Shown here: positions 38,294 to 48,248 of the stretch, piece by piece | How positions within the stretch are numbered: the first letter of the stretch is position 1 | How the letters are laid out: every line of letters begins with the position of its first letter | From: an uncultured Alphaproteobacteria bacterium | Lineage (GTDB): Bacteria; Pseudomonadota; Alphaproteobacteria; UBA3830 | Length of the DNA: 64,000 bases | Assembly: GCA_944390765.1 (NCBI GenBank) | Contig: CALXQM010000018.1 | Coordinates: 55,931-119,930 of the forward strand | Direction: 5' to 3' | Program-made: the position numbers and the translations under genes | The notes under the pieces: generated by a model | The model's input: the letters and a program-made list of their open reading frames with translations, nothing else | The model's database searches: none | Told to the model about the DNA's origin: nothing

Positions 38294-39568
38294 TTAGTGA
38301 AATTTTTTAAATACTAAGCTAGCATTCGTACCACCAAAACCAAATGAATTAGATAAAGCATAATTAATTAGTCTTTGTTTAGGTGTTAATGGAACTAAAT
38401 CTAAAAAAGAATCTTCAGCATTATTTAAATTTAGTGTCGCAGGAGCTACTTGATCTCTTATAGATAATAAAGTAAATATTGCTTCTACCGCACCTGCTGC
38501 TCCTAGTAAATGTCCAATTGATGATTTTGTAGATGACATAGAAGCTTTGCTATTATTTCCTAAAACCCTTTCTGTTGCTCTTAACTCTCCGATATCACCT
38601 GCAGGAGTAGATGTTCCATGAGCGTTCACATAATCTATTTGTTCTGGATTAATTTGAGCGGATACAATTGCATTTTTCATAGCTCTAAATGCGCCATCTC
38701 CATCTGGACTTGGAGCAGTAATATGGTAAGCATCTCCTGACATTCCATATCCAATTATTTCACCATAGATTTTCGCCTTACGTCTTTTTGCATGTTCTAA
38801 TTCTTCTAAAACTAAGATCCCTGAACCTTCAGATATAATAAAACCATCTCTGTCTTTATCCCAAGGTCTAGATGCTTCTGTTGGAGAATCATTATAATGA
38901 GTAGAAAGCGCTCTTGCTGCAGCAAATCCAGCGACACCAAGTCTACATACTGCAGATTCTGTTCCTCCTGCTAACATCATTGTAGCTTCCCCAGTTTTTA
39001 TAATACGAGCAGCATCCCCAATAGCATGCGTGCCAGAAGCACAAGCTGTTACTACAGCATGATTTGGACCTTTTAATCCGAATTTTATTGAAACCTGCCC
39101 AGAAGCCAGATTAATTAAAGAAGATGGTATAAAAAACGGTGAAACTCTTCTAGCTCCATATTCCTTTAATTTTACAGATGTATTATAAATTGCCGGTAAT
39201 CCGCCAATTCCAGAACCTATTATTACACCGAAAGATTCTTTTTCTTCATCAGATAAATTATTGTCTAATCCAGAATCTTGTATGGCTTCGCTAGATGCAG
39301 CAATAGCATATAATATAAATTTATCGATTTTATTTAACTCTTTAGAAGTAACATAATTTAATGGATTAAAAAGAGTAGAAGTTTCACTATCTGTTGATTC
39401 GTCAATAGAATGAATTTGTCCAGCAATTTGGGAGGAAAGATCGCTTACATCAAATGATGAAATTTTTCTTATACCTGATTCCCCATTTAATAAGCGACTC
39501 CATGATTCACTAGCAGAATTTGCTAAAGGTGAAATCATTCCAATACCCGTAACTACTACCCTTTTCAT
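38294..39568 (-). CDS. fabF: 3-oxoacyl-ACP synthase II
   Basis: Elongating condensing enzyme of fatty acid synthesis. The active-site Cys is in VVTACASGTHAIG, with the two histidines in NAHGTSTPAGD and KSSIGHLLGAAG. The ATG at 39568 (GAAGG upstream) gives KRVVVTGIGMISP; a longer frame from 39619 would overlap acpP. Length is about 424 residues. Confidence 0.95.
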   Translation of the reverse strand: MKRVVVTGIGMISPLANSASESWSRLLNGESGIRKISSFDVSDLSSQIAGQIHSIDESTDSETSTLFNPLNYVTSKELNKIDKFILYAIAASSEAIQDSGLDNNLSDEEKESFGVIIGSGIGGLPAIYNTSVKLKEYGARRVSPFFIPSSLINLASGQVSIKFGLKGPNHAVVTACASGTHAIGDAARIIKTGEATMMLAGGTESAVCRLGVAGFAAARALSTHYNDSPTEASRPWDKDRDGFIISEGSGILVLEELEHAKRRKAKIYGEIIGYGMSGDAYHITAPSPDGDGAFRAMKNAIVSAQINPEQIDYVNAHGTSTPAGDIGELRATERVLGNNSKASMSSTKSSIGHLLGAAGAVEAIFTLLSIRDQVAPATLNLNNAEDSFLDLVPLTPKQRLINYALSNSFGFGGTNASLVFKKFH

Positions 39569-39581
39569 TATAAAACCTTCA

Positions 39582-39824
39582 CTATTTATTACATTTGTTT
39601 TCGACGAATGAAATGGCATCTTTTACAGAAACAATATTTTGTCCTTCTTCATTTGAAATTTCTATTCCAAATTCCTCTTCTAAAGCCATGACAAGCTCGA
39701 CTGTATCTAAGCTGTCAGCTCCCAAGTCATCAATGAAACGCGCTTCTTCAACTACTTTGGATGGATCTACATCCAGTTTGTCCGCAATAATTTCTTTAAC
39801 CTTGTTAGCTATATTTTCGCTCAT
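39582..39824 (-). CDS. acpP: Acyl carrier protein
   Basis: Eighty acidic residues carrying the phosphopantetheine site in [21 protein letters not shown]. First gene of acpP-fabF-mltG. It carries growing acyl chains for FabD, FabF and lipid A enzymes. Confidence 0.97.
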   Translation of the reverse strand: MSENIANKVKEIIADKLDVDPSKVVEEARFIDDLGADSLDTVELVMALEEEFGIEISNEEGQNIVSVKDAISFVENKCNK

Positions 39825-39913
39825 TTATAGTTCCTTTATCTAATAAAACGACAGAAGGATATCACAAAAAACATAAAATTAAAATATGATTGAAATAAGT
39901 GTTTTCATCCTTT

Positions 39914-41332
39914 CTATTCAATATAAAAATTAGCATATTTAAGTAATTGTTTTAATAAAGTTTTTTCAGCTAATTTATATTCGGCTTCTGCGATACCAGC
40001 TAATCCATATGGATAAAGTAATTTGCCTGTATATTGATCCCAAGATGAATTATATATTTCCATCATAATCCCGTAAGCTTTATATGGAATATTAAATGAA
40101 AAAATTGAGCTGGTATTGTAATACTCTATTTCAGAGTTAGTTAATTCTTTATAAGTATATCCTAAATGATCATGTCTAATAGGTAGACCAAGTTCTGTAT
40201 GTAAAGCTAAATCACTTAATTTGTTTATAAACATTGCCTTAGATGTATTATATAAATTAGGTTTTACTAATGTTAATCCTATTATTTGCCAAAATTCCAT
40301 GTTATTGTGAAAAGAAAGTTTAGCTTGATCAATTTTATTGGATATATTAGTCTGCATTTTACTTAAAGCATTTTCTAGATTGTTTACTGAATTATCAATT
40401 AGTTTGACAAAATTTATAAAATCTTCTGCAGAATTAATAGATTTCAGACGCACATGTTCTTCATAAGATTGCCAATCTTGTTTATTTACTTGAATATTTA
40501 AAAATTTTGGAACAATATTTTCCATATTTAATAGACGTGTATGAAATAAAAAATTAAAAAAATCTATACAATGTCCCATTTCATGATACATCTTTAGTGC
40601 ATTACATTGTGAATATACATACAAGTTGCTTTTAAAATAGTAGTCGTTGAAAGAACTATAAAATAAAGAACGAAAAAAATTTTTTTCATTCAAATTAATT
40701 TTAATATTACCTTTATGATGTTGCGTTACTTCTCCAGGTGATAAACTAAAAGTGATATTGCTGTCGTTAATCCAAGGGTTATAATCATAGAGATAATCAA
40801 TAGAGTAACCGAAAGCAATATATGCTATAACCATTTGTTTATAACAATTACTTTTTTTTGTATAATATTTCATCTCATTAAATAAAGAAGCTTTAAAAAA
40901 TTTATCATCGCATTGTAAAATTTTATCAAGAGTATTAAAAATTTCATCAATATTTGCATATGGTTTTAAAAATTTTAAAAGTAGATTATAGATATCATTT
41001 GGCAAACAATCTTTAAGACCATTTACATAGCTGTAAGCATCTATGATTCTAAATTCCTTAATTCCTATATTTGATGTGAATTTTTTTAAATTTTCTATTG
41101 GACATTTTTCTTTTTTATTGGTTTCTCTAGATATTTCGATTACTCTATAAAAGAGAGGTGATATAATATATGGGTAATTTTTTTTATATTCAGTTAAATC
41201 TTGTTTAAGACAGGCGTTTTTAAAATTTCGAGCAATTTCACTATTTCTTCCAATTGGTTTACTGGATATTATAGAAGCCATTCCATTTAAAGCACAATAT
41301 ATAACTGATAAACAGTATAAAAATTTTTTCAT
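39914..41332 (-). CDS. Exported protein with an HEMGH metalloprotease motif
   Basis: A 472-residue protein with a signal peptide (MKKFLYCLSVIYCALNGMAS). Residues 250-254 are HEMGH inside a predicted helix (CNALKMYHEMGHCIDFF), the HExxH zinc site of gluzincin or metzincin peptidases. No third zinc ligand is certain; EEH near 291-293 is one candidate. About ten cysteines are present. I do not recognise the family. It stands alone, divergent from the tad locus and convergent with nothing, and could be a secreted effector or an envelope protease. Confidence 0.65.
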   Translation of the reverse strand: MKKFLYCLSVIYCALNGMASIISSKPIGRNSEIARNFKNACLKQDLTEYKKNYPYIISPLFYRVIEISRETNKKEKCPIENLKKFTSNIGIKEFRIIDAYSYVNGLKDCLPNDIYNLLLKFLKPYANIDEIFNTLDKILQCDDKFFKASLFNEMKYYTKKSNCYKQMVIAYIAFGYSIDYLYDYNPWINDSNITFSLSPGEVTQHHKGNIKINLNEKNFFRSLFYSSFNDYYFKSNLYVYSQCNALKMYHEMGHCIDFFNFLFHTRLLNMENIVPKFLNIQVNKQDWQSYEEHVRLKSINSAEDFINFVKLIDNSVNNLENALSKMQTNISNKIDQAKLSFHNNMEFWQIIGLTLVKPNLYNTSKAMFINKLSDLALHTELGLPIRHDHLGYTYKELTNSEIEYYNTSSIFSFNIPYKAYGIMMEIYNSSWDQYTGKLLYPYGLAGIAEAEYKLAEKTLLKQLLKYANFYIE

Positions 41333-41509
41333 TCCTTACATTCTCCATTAATTTATATAATAGCAAAAAATAGTCTAAGAAAGTTTTATAAAAATTTTTT
41401 TAATTTTCAGATACATAACATCCATATATTTATAATAAAAAATAATTTCTAAATTTAACTTTATGTTTACAACAATTCTTTATCATATCAGCAAATAAGG
41501 AGAATAACT

Positions 41510-42073
41510 TTGATAATTTGGGGGTTGTTTGTTTTTTTATTAATTATAATAAGCCTTAATGATTTTATATTTTTTCGTATAGAAAATGAATATGTTTTAA
41601 CATTATTAATTCTGTATGGAATATCATGTTTCTTTAACGTATCAGGTAGCAATTTTATTCAAGCTTGTACAGTAGTTATAGCAGTGTCAATAGTTACTTT
41701 TCTTTTAAATCACTTTAATTTAATAGGTGGTGGAGATGTTAAGCTTTTAATTCCACTTTTGTTGTTTGTAGAAAATGATTGGTGGAATTTTATTCTGGGA
41801 ACCTCTGTTGGAGGTATTATTATTTCATTTTTCTATATTTTTTTAAGAAAGAGAATTTTTTACTTTCGCCATAAAATTATAAGTATTTTATTTCAAATAA
41901 AGAAGAAAAAAATCCGATTATTAAGGTTTATTTTACTTTCCCTATATAAAATTAGTGAAAGATCAATAAAGTCTGAAAAGTTAGACAATGATCCTTGGCG
42001 TCAAGAAATTCCTTATGGAGTGGCGTTATCCTGTGGAGGGATATTAGTAGTTTTAAATATGATTGTTAGGTGA
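41510..42073 (+). CDS. cpaA: Tad prepilin peptidase CpaA
   Basis: Type IV-like prepilin peptidase (family A24) of 187 residues with several membrane helices. The catalytic Asp motif GGGD appears as NLIGGGDVKLL, and the first catalytic Asp is in ISLNDFIFFRIEN. TTG start with AAGGAG seven bases upstream. It processes Flp-type pilins and TadE/F pseudopilins. First gene of the cpa/tad operon. Confidence 0.88.
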   Translation: MIIWGLFVFLLIIISLNDFIFFRIENEYVLTLLILYGISCFFNVSGSNFIQACTVVIAVSIVTFLLNHFNLIGGGDVKLLIPLLLFVENDWWNFILGTSVGGIIISFFYIFLRKRIFYFRHKIISILFQIKKKKIRLLRFILLSLYKISERSIKSEKLDNDPWRQEIPYGVALSCGGILVVLNMIVR

Positions 42074-42077
42074 TGAT

Positions 42078-43409
42078 ATGGGCAGCAAAAAAGATATAAT
42101 TCCTATAGTTACAGCATCTGTAATTGCATTAGTTGTTACTGGTGTAGTTAAATGGTTGTTACCTGGAGGAACTGTTATAAAAAGACAGCCATTGAAAAAA
42201 GAACTATCATTACCTGATATTCCTTTAATGGAAAAGAAAGAAAAGAAAAAAGTATTAAGAGTTCAGGTACTAATAACTAATGCAGAAATAAAAAAGGATC
42301 AAAAGATAACGGAATCCAATCTTATTTGGAAGAAATGGCCAGCTGATGCTCTGCAAGCTTATTTTATAGCTAGAGATAAAGAAGGAAATCCTTTAAATAA
42401 TGGTGCGGATTATAGTAATGCTTTAAAAATGTGGGCTAAAAATGATATTCCGCAAGGTATCCCTTTAGTTATGGATATGTTGACGGACAAAGATCCTACA
42501 ATTATTGCTGAAAAAAAGAAAAAAGAACAAGAAGAAAAAGCTAAAAAAGAGCAGGAAGAGAAGAAAAAGAAAAAGGAACAAGAAGAAAGCAATATTATTA
42601 AACCTGGATATAGAGCTATAACATTACCTATAGATCAAAAGGCTACTATATCTGGCTCTATGATTATTCCTGGTCAATTAATTGATGTTATTATTGATGA
42701 AAATATTGGTCAGAAAATTAGAACACATACATATAGAGCTTTAAAAATTATAGCTGTGGATGGAAAAACTAAAGAAGATTATTTAAAAGAAGAAAATTCT
42801 ACTAGTACATTTGGAAGTTTATCAGTATCTAAATTTTTTAATCCAAAAAGTATAACCCTAGAGGTTAAAGCTAATATGGTTAATATAATGCTAAAACAAG
42901 TTGGAAGTAATGGTGTAGTGTTATCCTTAAGGAATCAAAATGAAAAAGTTCCTAATTATGGAGAAGATTCTAGTTATGATGAAGATATGTCTATGAAGAA
43001 TTCTTTAATTAATGAAATTATAGATATGAATAGAATGACATCTAAAGAAATTCTTTTAGATTCCAAAAGAAAAAAAGAAAGAGAGGAAAAAAATCTTTCT
43101 ATGTTAATTAAGAATATGAATGACGTTGGAAGTAGGGGAGGTTCTACTTGGTTTGATAATAATAAATCGGAAGGAACATCATCTATAAATGAAAAACCCG
43201 ATGTATCAGCTGGTAAATATGAAATAAGTGCAGGACGTATTATAGGTAATGTAGAAAAGCAAAAAGAAGAAAAAAATAAAATAGAAGTTGTTAGAATATA
43301 CCGAAAATTAACTCCTGATAAGGTAGAATTTGATAAAAATGGTAAGAAGTTGTTGAATGAGACCTCTTCTTCCACTGGAGGGAATATAAGCGGAGCATTT
43401 ATGCGTTAA
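42078..43409 (+). CDS. cpaB: Flp pilus assembly protein CpaB
   Basis: Periplasmic pilus protein with an N-terminal membrane anchor (IVTASVIALVVTGVV) and an SAF-like domain (VLITNAEIKKDQKITESNLIW; KPGYRAITLPIDQK). At about 443 residues it is much longer than the usual 260-300: a Lys/Glu-rich low-complexity insert (42509-42588) splits the SAF region and a long charged C-terminal part follows. The ATG at 42078 has AGGTG upstream; a TTG at 42063 is less likely. Confidence 0.82.
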   Translation: MGSKKDIIPIVTASVIALVVTGVVKWLLPGGTVIKRQPLKKELSLPDIPLMEKKEKKKVLRVQVLITNAEIKKDQKITESNLIWKKWPADALQAYFIARDKEGNPLNNGADYSNALKMWAKNDIPQGIPLVMDMLTDKDPTIIAEKKKKEQEEKAKKEQEEKKKKKEQEESNIIKPGYRAITLPIDQKATISGSMIIPGQLIDVIIDENIGQKIRTHTYRALKIIAVDGKTKEDYLKEENSTSTFGSLSVSKFFNPKSITLEVKANMVNIMLKQVGSNGVVLSLRNQNEKVPNYGEDSSYDEDMSMKNSLINEIIDMNRMTSKEILLDSKRKKEREEKNLSMLIKNMNDVGSRGGSTWFDNNKSEGTSSINEKPDVSAGKYEISAGRIIGNVEKQKEEKNKIEVVRIYRKLTPDKVEFDKNGKKLLNETSSSTGGNISGAFMR

Positions 43410-43432
43410 GGTGCAATGGTAGGAGAAGTATT

Positions 43433-44908
43433 ATGAAGAAATGTGTGAGTTGCGTATTATTGCTTACAATGTATATCTTAGAAAATGTTATAGCAGATGA
43501 GCAGAGATCTGACTTTCAGCAAGTTTCTAACAAAGAATTAGGTATTATGAAAAAAGGATTTATTCATAATGTAAAAAAACAAATTCAATCAAGGCGTGAA
43601 GAAGAAAAACATATGGCTAATAAAACAGAGAAGGAAATTGAAATTAATTCTGTTAACTTTATCAAGTTTAAAGAAAAAGTAGGTGAAATATTTATTTCTA
43701 ACTCTGATATAGCTGATATAGATATGCTAGATGATAGATCTCTTTATCTTAGTGGTAAGTTACCTGGGACCACATCTTTGGTAGTAATGAGTAAAGAGGG
43801 GAAAATTTTAGCTAATTATCAAATAAGAGTGACATATCAATTAAACGAAATTAAAAATGCTATAGCAAAAATTTTTCCAGATGTGGAAATTGAATTAGAT
43901 TCAGTTGAAGATAATTTAATTATTCATGGAAAAGTTCCATCACCTGAAGCAGCTTCGGGTATAAAAGATATAATTTCCCGTTTTGTAAAAACAGAAAAAA
44001 TTATAAATAAGCTTTCAATTGAAACAGCTACTCAAGTAATGTTAAAAGTAAAAGTGGCAGAAGTAAGTCGTAAATTAACAAAATCTCTAGGTGTCAACTG
44101 GCGTGCGTTATCTATTGGAAATGGTCCAGATAGTGCATTGTTAGGAGTTAGTCAAGGAACAGTATCTGGCTTTCCTGAGTTTTCTGCAACTGTTGATGAC
44201 ATAAAAACTAATTTGTTAGCGGAAGAAGGACTGCTCGCAACAGATTTAGAAGGAGGACGTTGGGTTATAGCAGCTGGTATGAATAATTTATCTGCATTTA
44301 TTGATGCTTTAGCAACAGAATCATTTGCTTATGTTTTGGCAGAGCCAAATTTAGTGGCCTTATCTGGAAAATCAGCCACATTTAAATCTGGTGGTGAGTA
44401 TGGATATACAGTTAAACAATCTGGAACTGATTCAAACACTACAGAGTTTAAAGATTGGGGAACTTCAATATCATTTACGCCTGTAGTCCTTTCGGAAGAC
44501 AGGATTAGTATTAATGTGAAAGCGGAAGTGAGTACACTTAAAACTTCAACAGAGGATAAACCACCAGAGTTAACTACAAAAAATGTTGAAACTGTAGTGG
44601 AATTGGGAAGTGGTCAAAGTTTAGCATTAGCAGGACTTTTACAGACTACAAAAAGTACGGCTACAAAAGAAAATCCTTTGTTTAGTGGTATTCCACTTTT
44701 AAGCGCTTTATTTAGAAATTCTACTATAAGTAAAGATGAAACAGAATTAGTTATTATAGTTACACCTTATATTGTGAAACCCGTATCTAAGGTTAAATTA
44801 CCTACTGATATGGTACCTAAGATGGTTTCACCTATAGAATCTATATTGGAAAGAAAGTTTCATAAGATTATGACAAATAAGCAGAATACGGGATTTTCAT
44901 TAAAATAG
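43433..44908 (+). CDS. cpaC: Tad secretin CpaC/RcpA
   Basis: Outer-membrane secretin through which the Flp pilus emerges. A signal peptide precedes an N-terminal BON-like/N domain (INSVNFIKFKEKVGEIFIS; LPGTTSLVVMSKEG), followed by the secretin core with VMLKVKVAEVSRKLTKSLGVNW, EPNLVALSGKSATFKSGGEY and the closing ETELVIIVTPYIVKPV. 491 residues is normal. Confidence 0.92.
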   Translation: MKKCVSCVLLLTMYILENVIADEQRSDFQQVSNKELGIMKKGFIHNVKKQIQSRREEEKHMANKTEKEIEINSVNFIKFKEKVGEIFISNSDIADIDMLDDRSLYLSGKLPGTTSLVVMSKEGKILANYQIRVTYQLNEIKNAIAKIFPDVEIELDSVEDNLIIHGKVPSPEAASGIKDIISRFVKTEKIINKLSIETATQVMLKVKVAEVSRKLTKSLGVNWRALSIGNGPDSALLGVSQGTVSGFPEFSATVDDIKTNLLAEEGLLATDLEGGRWVIAAGMNNLSAFIDALATESFAYVLAEPNLVALSGKSATFKSGGEYGYTVKQSGTDSNTTEFKDWGTSISFTPVVLSEDRISINVKAEVSTLKTSTEDKPPELTTKNVETVVELGSGQSLALAGLLQTTKSTATKENPLFSGIPLLSALFRNSTISKDETELVIIVTPYIVKPVSKVKLPTDMVPKMVSPIESILERKFHKIMTNKQNTGFSLK

Positions 44909-44919
44909 GAGTATTTGAT

Positions 44920-45627
44920 ATGAAATATTTAATTTTATGTTCAGGATTATGTTTAATATTAACAAGCTGTCAGTCCAACTTAATTAGTATAAATGATAGA
45001 GAAATAACTGGTTCTTTAGCTTCAGAAAATAGAAAGAGTCATTTATTTAATTTCGAACCAGGATTTAAAGTTTCAAATGCCACAGAAGAACAGATAATTG
45101 AAAAATTGAAAAAAGAAAGAAGTTCTGGTATTGAAAATGTAAGTTTTACAATTATTTCTAATAAACATCCTAACCCTAAAGAACAAGAGTTGTTAGCCAA
45201 GCAAATTTCATCTTGTTTAAGAAAAGCTGGTTTTATAGAAAGTCGTATTATAGATTCTGGATGCTGTTATTACAAAGAAGCTAATAATAATATTCGTATA
45301 GATGCATTAAGTTATGATTTAAAACCATTGGATATGGAGAAATGGCGTACATCTATTGGAGATTGTGATATAGAGAAAGATCTTCCTAAGAAGGGATATG
45401 CGGCGGCATGGAATCTTGAACAGATGGTTGCTAATAAAGCAGATTTGATTTCTCCGAGAAAATATAAAGGACAAGAGGTTGAAGCAGCTATAAAAGCTCT
45501 ATCAACAGACCTTTCTTCACAAAGTAGTTCTGATTCATCATCATCTTCAACATCTTCGTCGTCATCATCGTCTTCATTTGGTTCTTCAACTAGCATGGGT
45601 TCGTCAAGTTCTTCATCGAGTAATTAA
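44920..45627 (+). CDS. cpaD: Pilus lipoprotein CpaD with polyserine tail
   Basis: A lipoprotein (LTSC, Cys17) of the CpaD family, which helps the secretin in the outer membrane. The core has ENVSFTIISNKHPNPKEQELL and a cysteine pair around GCCYY. The last 35 residues are almost only serine with a few Gly, Thr and Asp, encoded by a TCA/TCT/TCG-rich tract (45519-45624). Such tails occur in some pilus lipoproteins but this one is extreme. Confidence 0.8.
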   Translation: MKYLILCSGLCLILTSCQSNLISINDREITGSLASENRKSHLFNFEPGFKVSNATEEQIIEKLKKERSSGIENVSFTIISNKHPNPKEQELLAKQISSCLRKAGFIESRIIDSGCCYYKEANNNIRIDALSYDLKPLDMEKWRTSIGDCDIEKDLPKKGYAAAWNLEQMVANKADLISPRKYKGQEVEAAIKALSTDLSSQSSSDSSSSSTSSSSSSSSFGSSTSMGSSSSSSSN

Positions 45628-45639
45628 AGGATATATATT

Positions 45640-46881
45640 ATGGTTCAAAGTACTTCTGAATTGCCTCATAACTTAGTAGCATTTGTAAATGATCCAGTTT
45701 CTGAACAAGTTATTTGGAATGTTATTAAAGAAATGAATATTGCTTATGCAGACTCAAAAATGGGTGATATTCCTAGTGTCTTAAAATTTTTAAAAGAAGA
45801 ACGTAGTCCAAAAATTCTGATAGTTGATTTGTCCAATTCAGAATTACCTTTGGGTGATATAACAAAAATCAAAGAATATAGTACGCCTAATATGGCTATT
45901 ATTGCTATTGGTACTCGCAATGAAGTTGGTTTATTTAGAGATTTGAAAGTATTAGGAGTTACAGATTATATTGTCAAACCATTAAGTAATACCTTATTAA
46001 GACATGCTATCGAAGTTGCTAATGGTACTTTGAAAAATGAAGTAGAAAAGACAGGGAAGCTGATTCATGTAGTAAGTACTGTAGGAGGAGCAGGTGCTAC
46101 GACAATTGCTGCAAACGTAGGTTGGATTTTAGCTAATAAATATTTTAAACGTACATTAGTTATGGATCTTGATTTTCTTTACGGAACAATAAATTTATTA
46201 TTAGATGTAAAAGCAGAAAATGCATATTTAGATATTCTTGAATCTCCAGATAAAATTGACGATTATTTTGCTGAAACAATTATGAGAAAATGTCAACAGC
46301 GACTTTATTATCTGGGCGGATTATGTGATTTGGTCCGCGGAGTCCAAGTTGATATCTCAGCTTTTGAAGCCTTAATGAATCTTTTAAAAAAGCAATTCAA
46401 TTATATATTGGTAGATTCACAAAGGGATATTAATCAAATTAATAAAATTTCTATGCAAAAAGCCGACAGTTTCATCATTGTAATTGAAATGAGTATGGCT
46501 TCTGCTCAAAATGCAGCTAGATTACTTGAATTATTATCAGTTGAGCAAACCGGGAAAAAAATCGTAATTGTATCTAATAAAAATGGTTTATCAAGTGCTG
46601 GAGCATTGCCAAAAGAATCGTTCGAAGAAATTATAGGAAGGAAAATAGACTACGCTTTACCTTTAGATGAAACAATAACGTTAGCAGCAGCTAATATAGG
46701 TCAACCTGTTGCATCTTCTGATAGTCCTTTAACGGAAATTTTGCATAATATTACAGATGATGTTTTAGGTAAGAATGATAATCAGGCTATTGTTCAGGCT
46801 ATCGAGCAGAAGGAGGGATTTAACTTTAAAAAAGTAAAAAAAATGGTTATAGATCTTATAGTGAGGTTAATGCATAAATAA
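45640..46881 (+). CDS. cpaE: Tad pilus localisation ATPase-like CpaE
   Basis: An N-terminal receiver-like domain (residues about 1-125, with KILIVDLSNSELP and DYIVKPLSN) is fused to a MinD/ParA-type domain starting HVVSTVGGAGATTIAANVGW. The signature lysine of the deviant Walker A is absent, as in other CpaE proteins. It positions the pilus at the pole in Caulobacter. Confidence 0.9.
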   Translation: MVQSTSELPHNLVAFVNDPVSEQVIWNVIKEMNIAYADSKMGDIPSVLKFLKEERSPKILIVDLSNSELPLGDITKIKEYSTPNMAIIAIGTRNEVGLFRDLKVLGVTDYIVKPLSNTLLRHAIEVANGTLKNEVEKTGKLIHVVSTVGGAGATTIAANVGWILANKYFKRTLVMDLDFLYGTINLLLDVKAENAYLDILESPDKIDDYFAETIMRKCQQRLYYLGGLCDLVRGVQVDISAFEALMNLLKKQFNYILVDSQRDINQINKISMQKADSFIIVIEMSMASAQNAARLLELLSVEQTGKKIVIVSNKNGLSSAGALPKESFEEIIGRKIDYALPLDETITLAAANIGQPVASSDSPLTEILHNITDDVLGKNDNQAIVQAIEQKEGFNFKKVKKMVIDLIVRLMHK

Positions 46882-46892
46882 TTGAGGATAAA

Positions 46893-48248
46893 ATGGCAAC
46901 AGAGAATGAAAATAAAGACTCAACAGCAGAAGAGTCTCCATTATTAACAGTATTTCGTAAGGAAGCTCATGATACGATGCTTAATCGTATTAATTTAGCT
47001 TCTGCATTTAAATTAAGTCCAGAAGAGTTACGCACAGAAATTGAAAATTTCGTATTTGATTTTGCTCAAGAACGTCGAGCTCAGATTACAAAAAGAGAAC
47101 AAGTTGCTATAGCTCGTGAAATGGTCGACGACATGATAGGTCTTGGACCATTAGAATTATTACTAGATGATGAAGCAATTTCAGATATTGTTGTTAATGG
47201 CCCTTTTCAGATTTATGTCGAAAAAAAAGGTCAAATGCAATTAGCTCCAGTAAAATTTAGAGATGAAGCACACTTAATGCAAATTGCACAGAGAATTGCA
47301 CATAGAGTAGGGCGTCGTGTCGATACCTCAAGTCCTCTTTGCGATGCTCGTTTGCCTGATGGGAGTCGTGTGAATATTGTCGTTCCACCGATTGCTTTAG
47401 ATGGTGCTTCTATTTCTATTCGTAAGTTTTCTAAAAAAGCGCTTGATCTACATAGCTTGGCTGCACATGGTAGTTTAACAGAAGAAATGGTGGGTGTTTT
47501 ACAAATTGCTTCAACATGTGGATTAAATATTATTGTTTCCGGAGGTACGGGTTCTGGGAAAACAACTCTTTTAAATGCGTTATCACAATTAATAGATCCC
47601 AAAGAACGTATCGTAACGTGTGAAGATGCTGCTGAGTTGAAATTACAACAGCCTCATGTCGTTAGATTAGAAAGTCGTCCACCTAATATTGAGGGTAAAG
47701 GTGAAATTACAATTCGAGATCTTGTAAAAAATGCTTTACGTATGCGTCCAGATCGAATTGTGATAGGAGAGGTCAGAGGAGAGGAGTGTATTGACATGTT
47801 ACAAGCGATGAACACAGGACATGATGGTTCTATGTCTACGGTTCACGCAAACAGAGCTAGAGAGACCTTTATTCGTTTAGAAAATATGGTCGCAATGTCA
47901 GGATTCGACTTGCCTAGCGAGATAGTGAGAGCCCAGATTGCAGGCGCAGTAAATATGGTCGTACAGACTGAACGTCTGCATGATGGTTCAAGAAAAGTAA
48001 CTGAAATAGTTGAAGTGACAGGTATTACTGAAAGAGGGGATATACAATATCAACACTTGTTTAAGTTTGTTCCATTAGGAGAGTCAGAGGATCACAAAGT
48101 TATAGGCAGGTTTGAGGCTAAAATAGAACAGCCTGCTTTTTTGGACAAAGCAATTGTTTATGGATTAGATAAACAATTATTAAATCTTATGAGAACAGCT
48201 ATAGATAAAAGTGGAGGTGAAAAGAAAGATGATGAGTACGTTTATTGA
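46893..48248 (+). CDS. cpaF: Tad secretion ATPase CpaF/TadA
   Basis: Hexameric motor ATPase for pilus extension and retraction. It has Walker [20 protein letters not shown], the Asp box [17 protein letters not shown], Walker [10 protein letters not shown] and the His box [17 protein letters not shown]. 451 residues. The end overlaps the start of tadB by 20 bases. Confidence 0.95.
   Translation: MATENENKDSTAEESPLLTVFRKEAHDTMLNRINLASAFKLSPEELRTEIENFVFDFAQERRAQITKREQVAIAREMVDDMIGLGPLELLLDDEAISDIVVNGPFQIYVEKKGQMQLAPVKFRDEAHLMQIAQRIAHRVGRRVDTSSPLCDARLPDGSRVNIVVPPIALDGASISIRKFSKKALDLHSLAAHGSLTEEMVGVLQIASTCGLNIIVSGGTGSGKTTLLNALSQLIDPKERIVTCEDAAELKLQQPHVVRLESRPPNIEGKGEITIRDLVKNALRMRPDRIVIGEVRGEECIDMLQAMNTGHDGSMSTVHANRARETFIRLENMVAMSGFDLPSEIVRAQIAGAVNMVVQTERLHDGSRKVTEIVEVTGITERGDIQYQHLFKFVPLGESEDHKVIGRFEAKIEQPAFLDKAIVYGLDKQLLNLMRTAIDKSGGEKKDDEYVY

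Noticed and set aside
42974..43375. 133-codon open frame on the minus strand
   Set aside because: Antisense to the charged C-terminal part of cpaB, with no ribosome binding site.
45312..45596. Acidic 94-codon frame opposite cpaD
   Set aside because: The Asp/Glu run is only the complement of the polyserine tract.
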